A stretch of DNA of 64,000 bases, taken from the NCBI GenBank assembly GCA_030386875.1, contig CM059579.1, positions 20,556,484 through 20,620,483 on the forward strand, in the 5' to 3' direction. Below, in pieces: positions 54,577-64,000 of the stretch (position 1 is its first letter; each line of letters opens with the position of its first letter). The position numbers and the translations under genes were made by a program. The notes beneath the pieces were generated by a model, which was not told the DNA's origin, made no database searches, and was given only the letters and a program-made list of their open reading frames with translations. The stretch comes from Morinoia aosen. Its lineage: Eukaryota; Arthropoda; Malacostraca; Amphipoda; Talitridae.

Positions 54577-57500
54577 TTGAACATTAACTTTGTTACTATG
54601 CCTTCAGAGTTCGATAAGTATCGAGAATTAGGTCGTAGCCTCAAGCTCGAGGGACCTGATTTAGTAAGGTTCATAAAGGAACGGGAGGAGAAAGATCGCG
54701 TAAGGGAAGACAGGGCACGAGAAAGATCTCGTGAACGTCACCTGCGTGAGCATGAAGTTCACTTAGCCGAGTTGGAGGTAAAAAGGAAAGAGCAAGAGCG
54801 ACTCGCTCTAGAGTCGGAAAACAAATTAACCATTGATAAGCTGCGACTTGAAAAGGGCGTAAGCGAATCTCCCCCTTCAGTTACCGGCTGTTGTGACAAA
54901 TCTAATTTACCACCTCCGTTTCGGGACGGTGAAGATATTAGTGCTTACTTAATGAGGTTTGAGAGAATTGCCACAATGCTCAATTGGAAGAGAGAAAGCT
55001 TTGCAGTTCAGCTAGGTCTTCTTTTGCAGGGTCAAGCTCTCAAAGTTTACGTGTCATTGCCTCCCTCTGTTACTGATAATTACGATTCCCTGAAATCGGC
55101 CTTGCTTAAGTCTTTCCGTAAAAATGACGAAGAGTATAGGAGAGAATTTCGTTCTGGTCGAATCGCACCTCATCAGAACTACGAACAATTTGTTGCGTCC
55201 CAGTTTAGGATGTTCGATCTGTGGATGTCTAGTTTAGATGTTGGGAACGATTACGAGTCCGTACGTAAAGCCATGGTGGCTGACCAGTTCCTGGCCTCGT
55301 TGTCGCCGGACTTGAGAATTTTTATAAAGGAACGTAATATTACTGATCCTGACCAAATGGCTATTCTGGCCGATAATTTTTCTATGGCCAGAGGGGCTTA
55401 TCCCAAACTGAAACCAAATGTTAAGCCTGACGACTTGTTCGAACAAAAATTTGACGGGAAGCGTGAGCCTCAATTTGACCCTAACCCTGTCTTTGTTAAA
55501 GCGCCGAGAGATGTGCCAGTGAAGTGTTTTTCATGTGGAGTTGTTGGCCATAGGCGGAAAGATTGTCCTCAAAACAAAGCCGCCGGCCCGAGAGTGAGCC
55601 AAGCATTTAATGCTATCACCCCACTTGGACCTATGGTTAGCGGGACTGTTAATGGCGCTCGAGTTTCTTCCATATTGAGAGACACTGGCTGTTCTACTGT
55701 CATTGTTTCAGAAGATGTCATTCCCGAACAAGACTTTTCTCAAAACAAGACTACCGATATCTACGACTATTTAGGTAGGAAAAATGTATTCCCACTTGTG
55801 AAATGCTATATCGATTGTGACTTGTATAAAGGCTGGGTTGAGGCTGCCCGAGCCCCGATAAAGTACTGTTCTGTTTTGTTGGGTAATATTGAGGGTGCGG
55901 GATTTCCTGATTCATTTCGAGAGAAACTTTCATTTCCGCCTCGTTCTAATGCAGGAGAACGTGATAAGGTTACCGATCTTGAACATGCTAATGTTGTCAC
56001 TAGATCTAGAAAAGCAGTTTCTGATGCTCCGTTGAAGGTTCCAGCCGTTGAACCCCTTAAAGTCTCCCCTCAGGAATTTCTAGAGTTGCAACGCTCTTGT
56101 CCTACTCTCTCCAAAATTAGAGACCAGGCTAGTGAAGGTACTATTCATACGAGCAGGTCTGGGTACCAAACTAAGTTTGTTCTGAACGGGCTTTACTATC
56201 GTGAATGCGTGTTCAGTAATGTAAAGTCTGAAATAGGTAAACGTGTCTTGGTGGTTCCCAAGCAGTGTAGGAGTACTGTGCTAAAATTGGCTCATGACAC
56301 TTCAATTTCAGGGCATTTTTCGCATCGCAAAACAGAGCGGAAAATTGTTGGACAGTTTTTTTGGCCTGGCATGTCCTCGGACATCAAACGTTACTGTCAA
56401 TCGTGTGATATTTGCCAGAGAGCTTCTGCCAAGGGCAGGAATAAACCTGTTCCCATGCATAAGATGCCCATTATTAGCACTCCTTTTGAGAGAGTAGCGA
56501 TCGACATAGTAGGTCCCTTGTCACCTGCTTCAGCCGGAGGGCACAGGTACATTCTTACCTTGGTAGACTATGCCACTAGCTTCCCTGAAGCAGTGCCATT
56601 GAATTCTATAACTTCTATTTCTGTCGCTGAATCTCTGATGACCATTTTTTCCAGAGTAGGCATACCTAAGGAAATATTGTCGGACAGAGGCACTCAATTT
56701 ACGTCAGAGTTGATGGGTGAAGTGCATAAGTTGGTCGGTGTAAAACCTTTATTCACAACCCCGTACCATCCTCAAGCTAACGGTAGGATTGAAAGGCAGC
56801 ATTCAATTCTCAAAGCAATCCTAAAAAAATTGTGCATTTTGAAGCCAAATGACTGGCATAGATACCTACCTTGTGCTTTGTTTGCCATGCGAGAGATACC
56901 TAGCGACTCGCTTGGTTTTTCCCCTTTTGAATTGCTCTATGGTAGGCAAGTCCGTGGTCCTTTAGCAATCTTACATGATCTGTGGGCTGAACCCAAGGTG
57001 GATGACGACACCCGTACGACATATGAATTTGTGTTTGAATTATGCAACAAATTAGAGGAGGTAGCTGAAATAGCAGCCTCAAATTTGCGCTTAGCTTCTA
57101 GTCGCTACAAAATGTATTTTGACAAAAAAACAACGAATCGTTCATTTAGGGCAGGGGATGAAGTTTTAGTACTGTTACCCGATAGTTCTAATAAATTACT
57201 GATGTTGTGGAAAGGTCCATTTTTCGTGCGAGAGCGCCGTAATGTAAACTATCAAATTGAAGTGGGCAAGCAACGTAAATGGTTCCATGCAAACATGCTA
57301 AAAAGATACCACCGCAGAGCTGTAGTTGGTCATTACTCGCTAATAGACGAGAGTTCTGCATTAGCCGAGTCAGACTCGAATGCAGGTATTAACCTTGCCC
57401 AAAACTGCGTGATAAATCAGTACTCTGCCGATGAAGAGGCTCCCTCAGAAGCCGTAATAACCGTAGAGACATTAGAGGGAGAAGTTTCCTTTGGACCTCA

Positions 57501-58887
57501 GTTGTCCCGTGAACAAATTAGAGATGTAAAAAAATTGGTGGACGAATATCCAATGGTTTTTTCTAGTAAACCCGGCTTCACCGAAACCATTGTTCATGAA
57601 ATTAAATTGCAAACTACCGAGCCAGTAAGGAAGCGCGTCTACCCCGTGCCTGTGCATTTGCGAGAAGCTTTTGATTCTGAAGTGAATAAAATGTTAGAAT
57701 TAGATGTAATTACACCTTCTGTTTCAGACTATTGTTCTCCCGTTGCAATGGTTAAAAAGCCTGACGCCACATACAGGCTGACCTTAGACTTTAGGGCACT
57801 TAATGCCATAACTAATTTTGATGCCGAACCCATGCCTTGCATAGAGAACGATTTGCACAAATTTACTGGTGCCAAGTACATTTCAGAATTAGACATTACT
57901 CGAGCCTATTATCAAGTTAAGTTGTCCGAAAACAGCAGGAAGTATACTGCATTTGCCACAAGCCAAGGCTTGATGGAGTTTAAAAGAATGCCATTCGGGT
58001 TGGTAACAGCTTGCGCCACGTACATTCGTCTGATGAGAAAAATCTTAGGTGACTTGTCTAATGTAACCGTGTATTTCGACAACATTTACCTCATTTCCAA
58101 AGACTGGAAGGAGCACCTTCAGCTCCTTGCGTCCGTTTTGGAGCGTCTGAAGTTCCATGGGCTGACTGTTAAGCCAGCGAAATGTTTTTTAGGGTTTGAG
58201 GAAATAACTTACTTAGGATTCAAGGTTGGGCGTGACATGATAGCGCCACAACCAGAAAAATTGAACGCAATTACTGAATGTCCTCCACCCGCTAGTAAAA
58301 AGGCGTTGAGAAGCTTTCTCGGTGTGGTGAGTTTCTACCGTAAATTTATTCCTAACCTGGCTGCTCTGTCAGCACCGCTTTCCAACCTCCTACGCAAAGG
58401 TGTAGGCGAACCTCTGCCGTGGACTAAAGCCCATCAGGAAAGTTTTGATAAACTAAAAGGTTGTTTGATTAAACCACCGATTCTAGCTGTGCCGGATCTA
58501 AACCGTTCCTTCAGTCTTAGGACTGACGCTTGTAATGTCGGTATTGGAGCTGTATTGTTGCAATACTGGGATGACGAACCTCATCCAGTAGCATTTGCAA
58601 GCCGTAAACTACTGTGCCGAGAACAAAATTACAGCACCGTCGAGAAATAATGCTTAGCAATAGTTTGGGCTGTTAATAAGTTTAGGTACTACTTGTGTGG
58701 CCGTGAATTCATTCTGGAAACGGATCATCTCCCGCTGCAGTATTTGACGTCCCTAAAAGGTGACAACGCTCGACTGATGCGTTGGTCTATTACTTTACAG
58801 CAGTATAGTTATAGAGTTGTGTACATTCCTGGTAGGGAAAATCAGTGCGCCGACTGGATGAGCAGATGCTCATCTGAGTCAGTCTAG
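54577..58887 (+). pseudogene. Gypsy-E gag-pol, order gag-PR-IN-RT-RH, one nonsense codon
   Basis: The start MNINFVTMPSEFDKY is chosen as the first ATG; the second Met at codon 8 is also possible. Gag has a charged coiled coil (about 35-95), a capsid-like region (about 105-290) and one knuckle (CFSCGVVGHRRKDC, about 317-330). Protease: RDTGCSTVIVSE near 369. Integrase zinc domain: SGHFSHRKTE, then CQSCDIC (about 580-613). Integrase core: Asp in AIDIVGP (about 642), Asp in LSDRGTQF (about 702), Glu in GRIERQHS (about 737). RT: YRLTLDFRALN (about 1066), LDITRAYYQVKL, and YFDN near 1166 where YxDD is expected. RNase H: RTDACNVGIGAVLLQ (about 1315). TAA at 58648-58650 interrupts RNase H; the frame continues to 58887. 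The RT Asn and the stop suggest it is inactive. No env. Confidence 0.92.
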
Positions 58888-58930
58888 TTTTCGGGCGCAG
58901 TTGTATGAACATTCTGAGGACTGTTCTTTG

Positions 58931-58942
58931 AAAGGGGGGCAG
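58931..58942 (+). other. Polypurine tract of Gypsy-E
   Basis: AAAGGGGGGCAG directly before the 3' LTR. Confidence 0.8.
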
Positions 58943-59507
58943 TGTAAGGGAACTTCGCCCGTCCGCCTTTCTTGATCGTTTATTTTTTATTCTTTTCTGT
59001 ACCGGACGACTATACTTCTGTAATTGTGACCTGGCAACATCGCCCATTCGTCCGTGAACTAGCGAGCCTCGACACGCATTGTCTCTCGTGGTTCATATCT
59101 AACAGGACTTCTTTTCTTGAGCCACCGGTACGCTGGTGGGCCCGCTTGGGTACCCTGACCCCGTGCCCTTCGGAGCTACGCTCGATTTACTGCGTGGGCC
59201 ACGCACTACCCTACCCTGAGCTGTACTGGAGTGATACTCGTACCCACCTCTTCGGGAATCTGCACGCACGCCGCTCCAGCAGAAGTTGAGTCACCTGTTG
59301 CGTGACTCTGAACTCTGCGTGTAGACTAACCTGAGCCTGGCAGCCAACCTTATTATTCCGTGTTTGGACTTTCAATTAGGATAAGTTTAAGTTATTTTGT
59401 ATTCATCATTAGTCTTTATTTGTTTTATCAATCTCGCACATTAAATTATACCATTTACCGAGTTCTCATTTCCTCCTCGTGGTTGCATCTCGAGTGTTCC
59501 CTTGACA
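58943..59507 (+). repeat. 3' LTR of Gypsy-E (565 bp)
   Basis: Same ends and length as 53603-54167; followed by CGGAG. Confidence 0.9.
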
Positions 59508-59512
59508 CGGAG
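59508..59512. repeat. Right TSD of Gypsy-E (CGGAG)
   Basis: Matches 53598-53602; reading across one copy keeps the BEL-C frame open. Confidence 0.85.
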
Positions 59513-61137
59513 CCGAGAATCACACCACAACCGCTCACATCAACTGGCGAGCAGCTGGAAATTCGAGTGCAACCACTCGTCAGGAGAGACCCAGTCGAGA
59601 ACCGAGCGACGACAGAGCTCAGAGCGAACTCGGGGAGAGATTGAGAGCCGTGGCCCTGGCCTCTCGCGTACCCACAGCCGAGAAGGGTGCATGCAGCAAA
59701 GTTGTTCTGGCAGACGTTATCGACGAGAACACGGGTCGGTCGTGCCGCGCCTACGTAATCTTAGATGAGCAAAGTACCACGTCCTTCTGCTCTCCTAAGC
59801 TGTTGAACGCCCTCCGCGTGACAACCCCCAAGTCTCACTACGAGCTGGAAACACTGACCGATCAATCCGCCGCTCGATACGGCAGATGCGTGTCAGGGCT
59901 GAAAATAAAGGGAGTGTCCGAAGACCAAACCTTCGAGCTCCCACCGATGTTGGAATGCAACTCCATCCCCGACAGAAAGAAAGCAGTCGCGACCTACGAG
60001 CGCGTCGCAAGAACCCCGGAGATATCGCACTTCGCTCAGCATTTCTTGCCCTTGGACAAACACGCGGAAGTCGCGGTGCTCCTGGGGACGGACTGCAGAG
60101 ACCTACTCTACAGTCACTCCGACAAACAACGCCGTAAGACTCCGTTCGTCCACCACACTGCCTTAGGCTGGGCAGTGGTCGGCAAGGTGAACGACGACGC
60201 CAGCCGCGAAGGAGAGCACTCTTACACGGTCGCAAGAATCGTAGCCGAAGCCGCTCTCAAAACCTGTGGCCCGGAGACGTGCCTTGAACCGCTCTCAGGA
60301 GAAGACGCTATCGCCCAGCAGCCCAGCGATGAAACCTCTCATCCGCGGCCCCCCGACGATCGCGGAGACCCTGAAAAGATGAAAAACACAATGGCAGAGG
60401 AAGACAATCAAGCGGAAGCCCCGCCAACGACGAGATTTATCAACCAGTCAGCAACAGACGACGAAATGGACGCTCGGTGCGATCCAGACAGCGCATCACC
60501 GGAGTCCAAGAAGAGACCGAAACGGGAGCTTCCGTACCCTGGTGATCTGAAGAGAAGGTACGACGCGCACCATGCTGAGCGCACATCTGTTGACAAGAGA
60601 GCTCGACAGAACGGGCCAAGCAAAGGGGGAGGCGGCCCCGCGGCTCCCGACCCTCCAGGAAACGCCAAGCACCCGCCTCCATCTTCCCTTTTCCAGCCTC
60701 TCAGTACCGCCTACGCAACAAGCTGCCGTCGGACTCCGAAGCATCGGGACGAACATGACGCACTCGCCGACGCACGAGGAATGCCGGGCAGCGTCGAGAA
60801 AGACCAGGAGACAACACCCGGACCCCTCCAGAGGTCCACCACCCGCCAGCGACGGAAAGTTCGACGCTGGTCGGGGAAGCAGAGAGGACTCCTCTATGAG
60901 CCACGCCCGCGCAGCAGGTGGAAGGCCGCCCACACGTCGCTGAAGACAACACCGACGCGTTCCGCGGGGCGAGACGACTGCGATGAGCACGTAGTGTGTG
61001 GCGCCCCGCCACCGAACCAGCCCTTAACCAGCGCTCCCCCCCCCCCCCCCCCCCGAAGGCAGTTATTGGTGGCCAGAGCCACCAAAGGGGGGGAGTGTCA
61101 CGTCTTGCAAGACATGAGAAAATTTAAAGAAATTTGA
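59513..61137 (+). pseudogene. BEL-C gag-protease, 3' part; RT and integrase absent
   Basis: Continues the zinc-knuckle frame (AENHTTTAHINW). The protease-like region follows at about 59690-60190: VVLADVIDENTGRSC, VILDEQSTTSF (compare IDEQSS in BEL-A), VSGLKIKGV, VAVLLGTDCRDLL and TALGWAVVGKV. The last matches TALGWALLG in BEL-A, the point after which BEL-A goes on into RT. Here the frame instead runs through about 300 residues of low-complexity, Pro/Arg-rich sequence with no RT, RNase H or integrase motif, and on past the polypurine tract into the 3' LTR. A run of 19 C at 61036-61054 encodes prolines. The enzymatic half of pol was probably lost by deletion, leaving a gag-protease-only element. 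Confidence 0.8.
61084..61095 (+). other. Polypurine tract of BEL-C
   Basis: AAAGGGGGGGAG directly before TGTCACG of the 3' LTR. Confidence 0.8.
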
Positions 61138-63374
61138 TAATTTCATTTTGGCAACATTCTGCGGATCCGCGCTTCGTCCGCAAGAATGACGCCAACGTTT
61201 TATTTGTTTGAAGTGCGTGGGAGGAACAGGTTCCCGGATAATCTGAAGTTTCTCTGTCTTTATGAGTGAAATTGTGTGGGAAGATCATTTAATTTACGTG
61301 GTACCTCGCTGGCTATACTTTTTGAGTGTCTTCACGCAACTTGTGTTCGATAGCGGTGAACGGCCGGTTTCTAGAGCATTCGAGGATGCTTCTGGCGGCC
61401 AGCAAACCCACCTACATTGAGCCAGACTAGCTGTTACAATTCTGTAAGGTCTGGTGTTTTCTTTCGATGTAGCCAGTAAACTGCAGTGTAATGCTGGGAA
61501 TTAGTCAGGTTCTAGTTTAACGGTATTTTAGCTGAACACTATGATTTTGTATTAATGTCCAAATGCTTTTTAATTTGACACAGGATTATTTGAAGTTTAT
61601 TACATTTCATAGATTAACGCAAAATAGCGCAATTTTATATTGTTTGAGAATGCTAGCCAACCACTGCTTCACTATTGAAGGATTTGTGTACTGAAAATAA
61701 AAACTATGGTGGTTCTTCCATGGATTAGACATCAGTTGTTGAAATTGAAAAATTCATGACACATCGTGCTACACTTGTACAACTTGGGAACATGATTTTT
61801 CTTGTCTTTGTATTGCGATCTCTATAACATTCATTAATAGAAAAATGTGAAGCAAGTAAAATAAATTTAGTCGATTGGCTTCTTACCTATGAGCTGTGCT
61901 GGGCAAGTTGCGCCAGTCAGCAAGGTGGAAGCCTAAAGTTACGGCATTCAGTAGACTGAGAATAGGCGCAGAAATTTGAGACCACTAGCTCATATGATTT
62001 GTGTTTTCAAAGCGACGTTGACAAACGTGTACTTGCCTCTCTCATTTTTTTTATAATAGAATTTATTGATAATGGTTGATTTGATAACCTGAGTGACTTG
62101 CCCCTGCTTTAGAGACCTAATTTTGCTGTCTCTTTTTCCACAGATAGGGTAAAGTAAAAGACAGAGCAATCAATTATTTTATGTCCTAGAATAAGCTGCT
62201 CCAGGTCTAAAGTGAGGGACCTTTCCCCATCGTCTGTAAGTATTTTAAAGTATTCTCTCTCAACCTGTAACGTTACCTAACTCATCTCTTTATTATCGTG
62301 AGGCATTCATGCGAAGACTATACATTTGTTGCGCGATCGTCCACCTTTCTGTTCAAATAAAGTGCTTATCAACTAGTGACCGCTGTGTTAAAATTGCTAG
62401 ATACGGATGTGTATTCAGGTATATATTCTTTTATGCTTCCTTAAAAAGACACTTTGAACATTGGGCGAAACGAGCGATTCATGTATTATTGCCTGGCGCT
62501 AGTGACACGAGTTTTACAATATTCGTGTGCGTATCATAAATGTGTTCTTTCTAAATGTGTTTCTAGCCGTGTGTCTTCGGCAGGGTGTTCTTGATAATGT
62601 GTCCATCGACTAAGGATTTATCCTCTTCCCTGTCAATGCAACTGAAACCCTTCTTGTTTTGTGAACTTATCTCCTAGTTTGCTACTCCTGTGCACCTTGT
62701 GCGTAGATTCCGCGTTCCCCCAACTCCACGCTAAATGGTGCCTTCCTCTTTCCTCTCTTGGGACGTCTTTGTCGCGGTTAAGGGAGACTAAAACTTTCTT
62801 ATATAATGATACTGGTAATAGCAATGCGAATTGTTGTGGCGCTACGTCGTTAGCAGGGCGGCGAGTTCCCTTTATTATGTGCTGCTATTCTATGGCCTCT
62901 TATGTCTCACTCAGCTATTTCTCGTGCACCCTCGAGGTATGAATTTACTTTCTTGTTGTGCGGTGCTATGTAAATGGTGCCTTCCTCTTCCCTCTCTTGG
63001 AACACCTTTGTCGTGGTTGAGGGAGGCTAAAACTTTCCTATTTAATAATGCTAGTAATGCGTTACGCATGCCGTCACTAGAATATCATACCTAGTTCTAA
63101 CAACGTTTAGCAGTTCTCTGTGTCTCACTCAGGAAGTGGAAGATTCCTTTCTCGTTATACATTAATTGCTTATTCGACTGTGATCTTAAGTTAGGATTTC
63201 CTGTCACGCAATTCCTGGTCCGAGTCTGAATCATACTTGTCTGGGCAGATTCACGGGGTCGTTTGGATAAGAAATAAAACCGAAGAAACCACGTGTTCTT
63301 CTTGGTGTCCCTACGCCTTCCGTTCCTACGCGTGCCGAAGCGAAGATAGAATTTCCGCTAGAGCACACGTAACA
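61096..63374 (+). repeat. 3' LTR of BEL-C (2,279 bp, intact)
   Basis: TGTCACGTCTTGC to CACGTAACA. It shows the empty site for Gypsy-D (ACTC at 62723-62726) and two diverged direct blocks near 62733 and 62972. Short open frames inside it are repeated in the 5' LTR and show no sign of being genes. Confidence 0.9.
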
Positions 63375-63379
63375 TTACT
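63375..63379. repeat. Right TSD of BEL-C (TTACT)
   Basis: Matches 39485-39489. Confidence 0.85.
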
Positions 63380-64000
63380 CTGTGATTTAAATTGCACTAT
63401 ATGCATGTGGAATAATATTTCTTTTTACAACATACTTGCAGTGTTTTTCTTAAATGTGTTTGACGTGTAAATAATTATTAATGCCTTTTATTAATTTCGT
63501 ACGGATTATAGAGTACGAAGATTATTCATGTGTATGCCTGCTAAAGTTTTTAGTTTTTTTTCATATTTCATAACTCCTTAAATCTTGCGTTTAATCGCAT
63601 TTATTTCAATATAAATCACTACCAACAAATAAAATCATTTTTTCTTTATTCTTGCGGCAAAAATACATACTAGCATCTGCCATCGTGAACGCGTACTACT
63701 CGCGTACAAAAACACTTCGTGAACGCGTACGATGTTATGCCGGCGGTTTATTGCAAATGGCGAAGCGTAAAAACCGCCGGGTCATTGCCACTTTGACATT
63801 CATTGTTCGTTTTGCGAATATTTTCTTTCTGCTGCAAGCGACACGTTTAGTGTTTCTTTTCTCAGTGTAGATATTATTCTTTTTATTACAAATGATACCT
63901 ATCAGAGTTTTTCAGTATGATTGATATCAATGAACTTTAGGATCTTCCCTTTTATTTCTCGTACAGATATAGAGATGTTCTAGAGTACAAAAAAAGCATT
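63380..64000. other. Right flank; no gene recognised
   Basis: AT-rich. It includes GAACGCGTAC twice (about 63687-63696 and 63721-63730) around a CGCGTAC word, and a segment near 63740-63795 (AAATGGCGAAGCGTAAA) that loosely resembles sequence left of BEL-C at about 39453-39480. The longest frame (72 codons, 63652-63870) has no motif. Confidence 0.4.

Larger units (their letters stand above)
53603..59507 (+). mobile_element. Gypsy-E: Gmr1-like Ty3/Gypsy element with integrase before RT
   Basis: 5,905 bp flanked by CGGAG. LTRs are 565 bp each (53603-54167, 58943-59507) with about four differences by eye, so insertion is recent. A single long gag-pol frame (54577-58887) is interrupted by one nonsense codon. 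Its domain order is gag, protease, integrase, RT, RNase H. Confidence 0.93.
39490..63374 (+). mobile_element. BEL-C: BEL/Pao element lacking RT and integrase, hosting two Gypsy elements
   Basis: Outer element of the second nest, flanked by TTACT. The LTRs are about 2.28 kb: 5' LTR 39490-41118 plus 50988-51634, 3' LTR 61096-63374. The internal region encodes gag and a protease-like domain only (51724-53602 joined to 59513-61095). Gypsy-D is in the 5' LTR and Gypsy-E in gag. Without insertions it would be about 8.1 kb. The protein is only distantly related to BEL-A/B, so this is a separate family; movement would need enzymes from a related element. Confidence 0.9.

Noticed and set aside
59641-61137. 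Host gene reading of the Pro/Arg-rich frame
   Set aside because: Frame joins BEL-C gag across Gypsy-E, carries the BEL protease-like motif LDEQST and runs into the 3' LTR.
63652-63870. A short gene at the right edge
   Set aside because: 72 codons, no motif, in AT-rich flank with repeated GAACGCGTAC words; no support beyond being open.

Overview
The window looks like nuclear DNA of an arthropod, probably an insect. The evidence is a mariner transposase, two BEL/Pao families, three Ty3/Gypsy lineages and two non-LTR retrotransposon (LINE) types; no bacterial gene signal, rRNA, tRNA or intron-bearing host gene was recognised. The species cannot be named from sequence alone. Nearly all 64 kb is transposable elements inserted into one another, and for most of them I could find exact ends and target-site duplications (TSDs) by eye.

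Left edge (1-4700): a decayed Jockey-like LINE on the minus strand (zinc-knuckle ORF1, broken endonuclease/RT ORF2 running off the left edge), a short orphan piece of a second LINE, and about 670 bp of featureless flank.

First nest (4706-38463, TSD CTGGA at both ends): one BEL/Pao element, 'BEL-B', on the plus strand. Its 5' LTR is in three pieces. At LTR base 76 it was entered by minus-strand LINE sequence (4782-20877) made of two head-to-tail copies of a LINE whose ORF1 carries a PHD-like finger, a coiled coil and an SGNH esterase domain. Copy 1 (4782-10779) contains a chimeric mariner remnant (6445-7192). Copy 2 (10780-20877) contains a deleted Gypsy element ('Gypsy-F', 12132-16900), a 675-bp foldback element (17778-18452) and an intact mariner (19056-20387). 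A second copy of the same BEL family, 'BEL-A' (21831-30740, minus strand, TSD TTCAG), sits further along the same LTR. BEL-A and BEL-B therefore form a large inverted repeat. Each has a nearly complete gag-pol frame with one visible inactivating change.

Second nest (39490-63374, TSD TTACT): another BEL family, 'BEL-C', with 2.28-kb LTRs and a gag-protease frame but no RT or integrase. 'Gypsy-D' (41119-50983, TSD ACTC) is in its 5' LTR; D's gag lies on the opposite strand from its pol, and the segment is bounded by a 19-bp inverted repeat. 'Gypsy-E' (53603-59507, TSD CGGAG) is inside the BEL-C zinc knuckle; E encodes integrase upstream of RT, the copia-like order known from the Gmr1 group.

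Between and after the nests (38469-39484 and 63380-64000) there is AT-rich flank with no gene I can support. The only complete, apparently undamaged coding sequence for a mobile element is the mariner transposase at 19261-20316. All lesions, identities and boundaries were read by eye; exact percentages need alignment.
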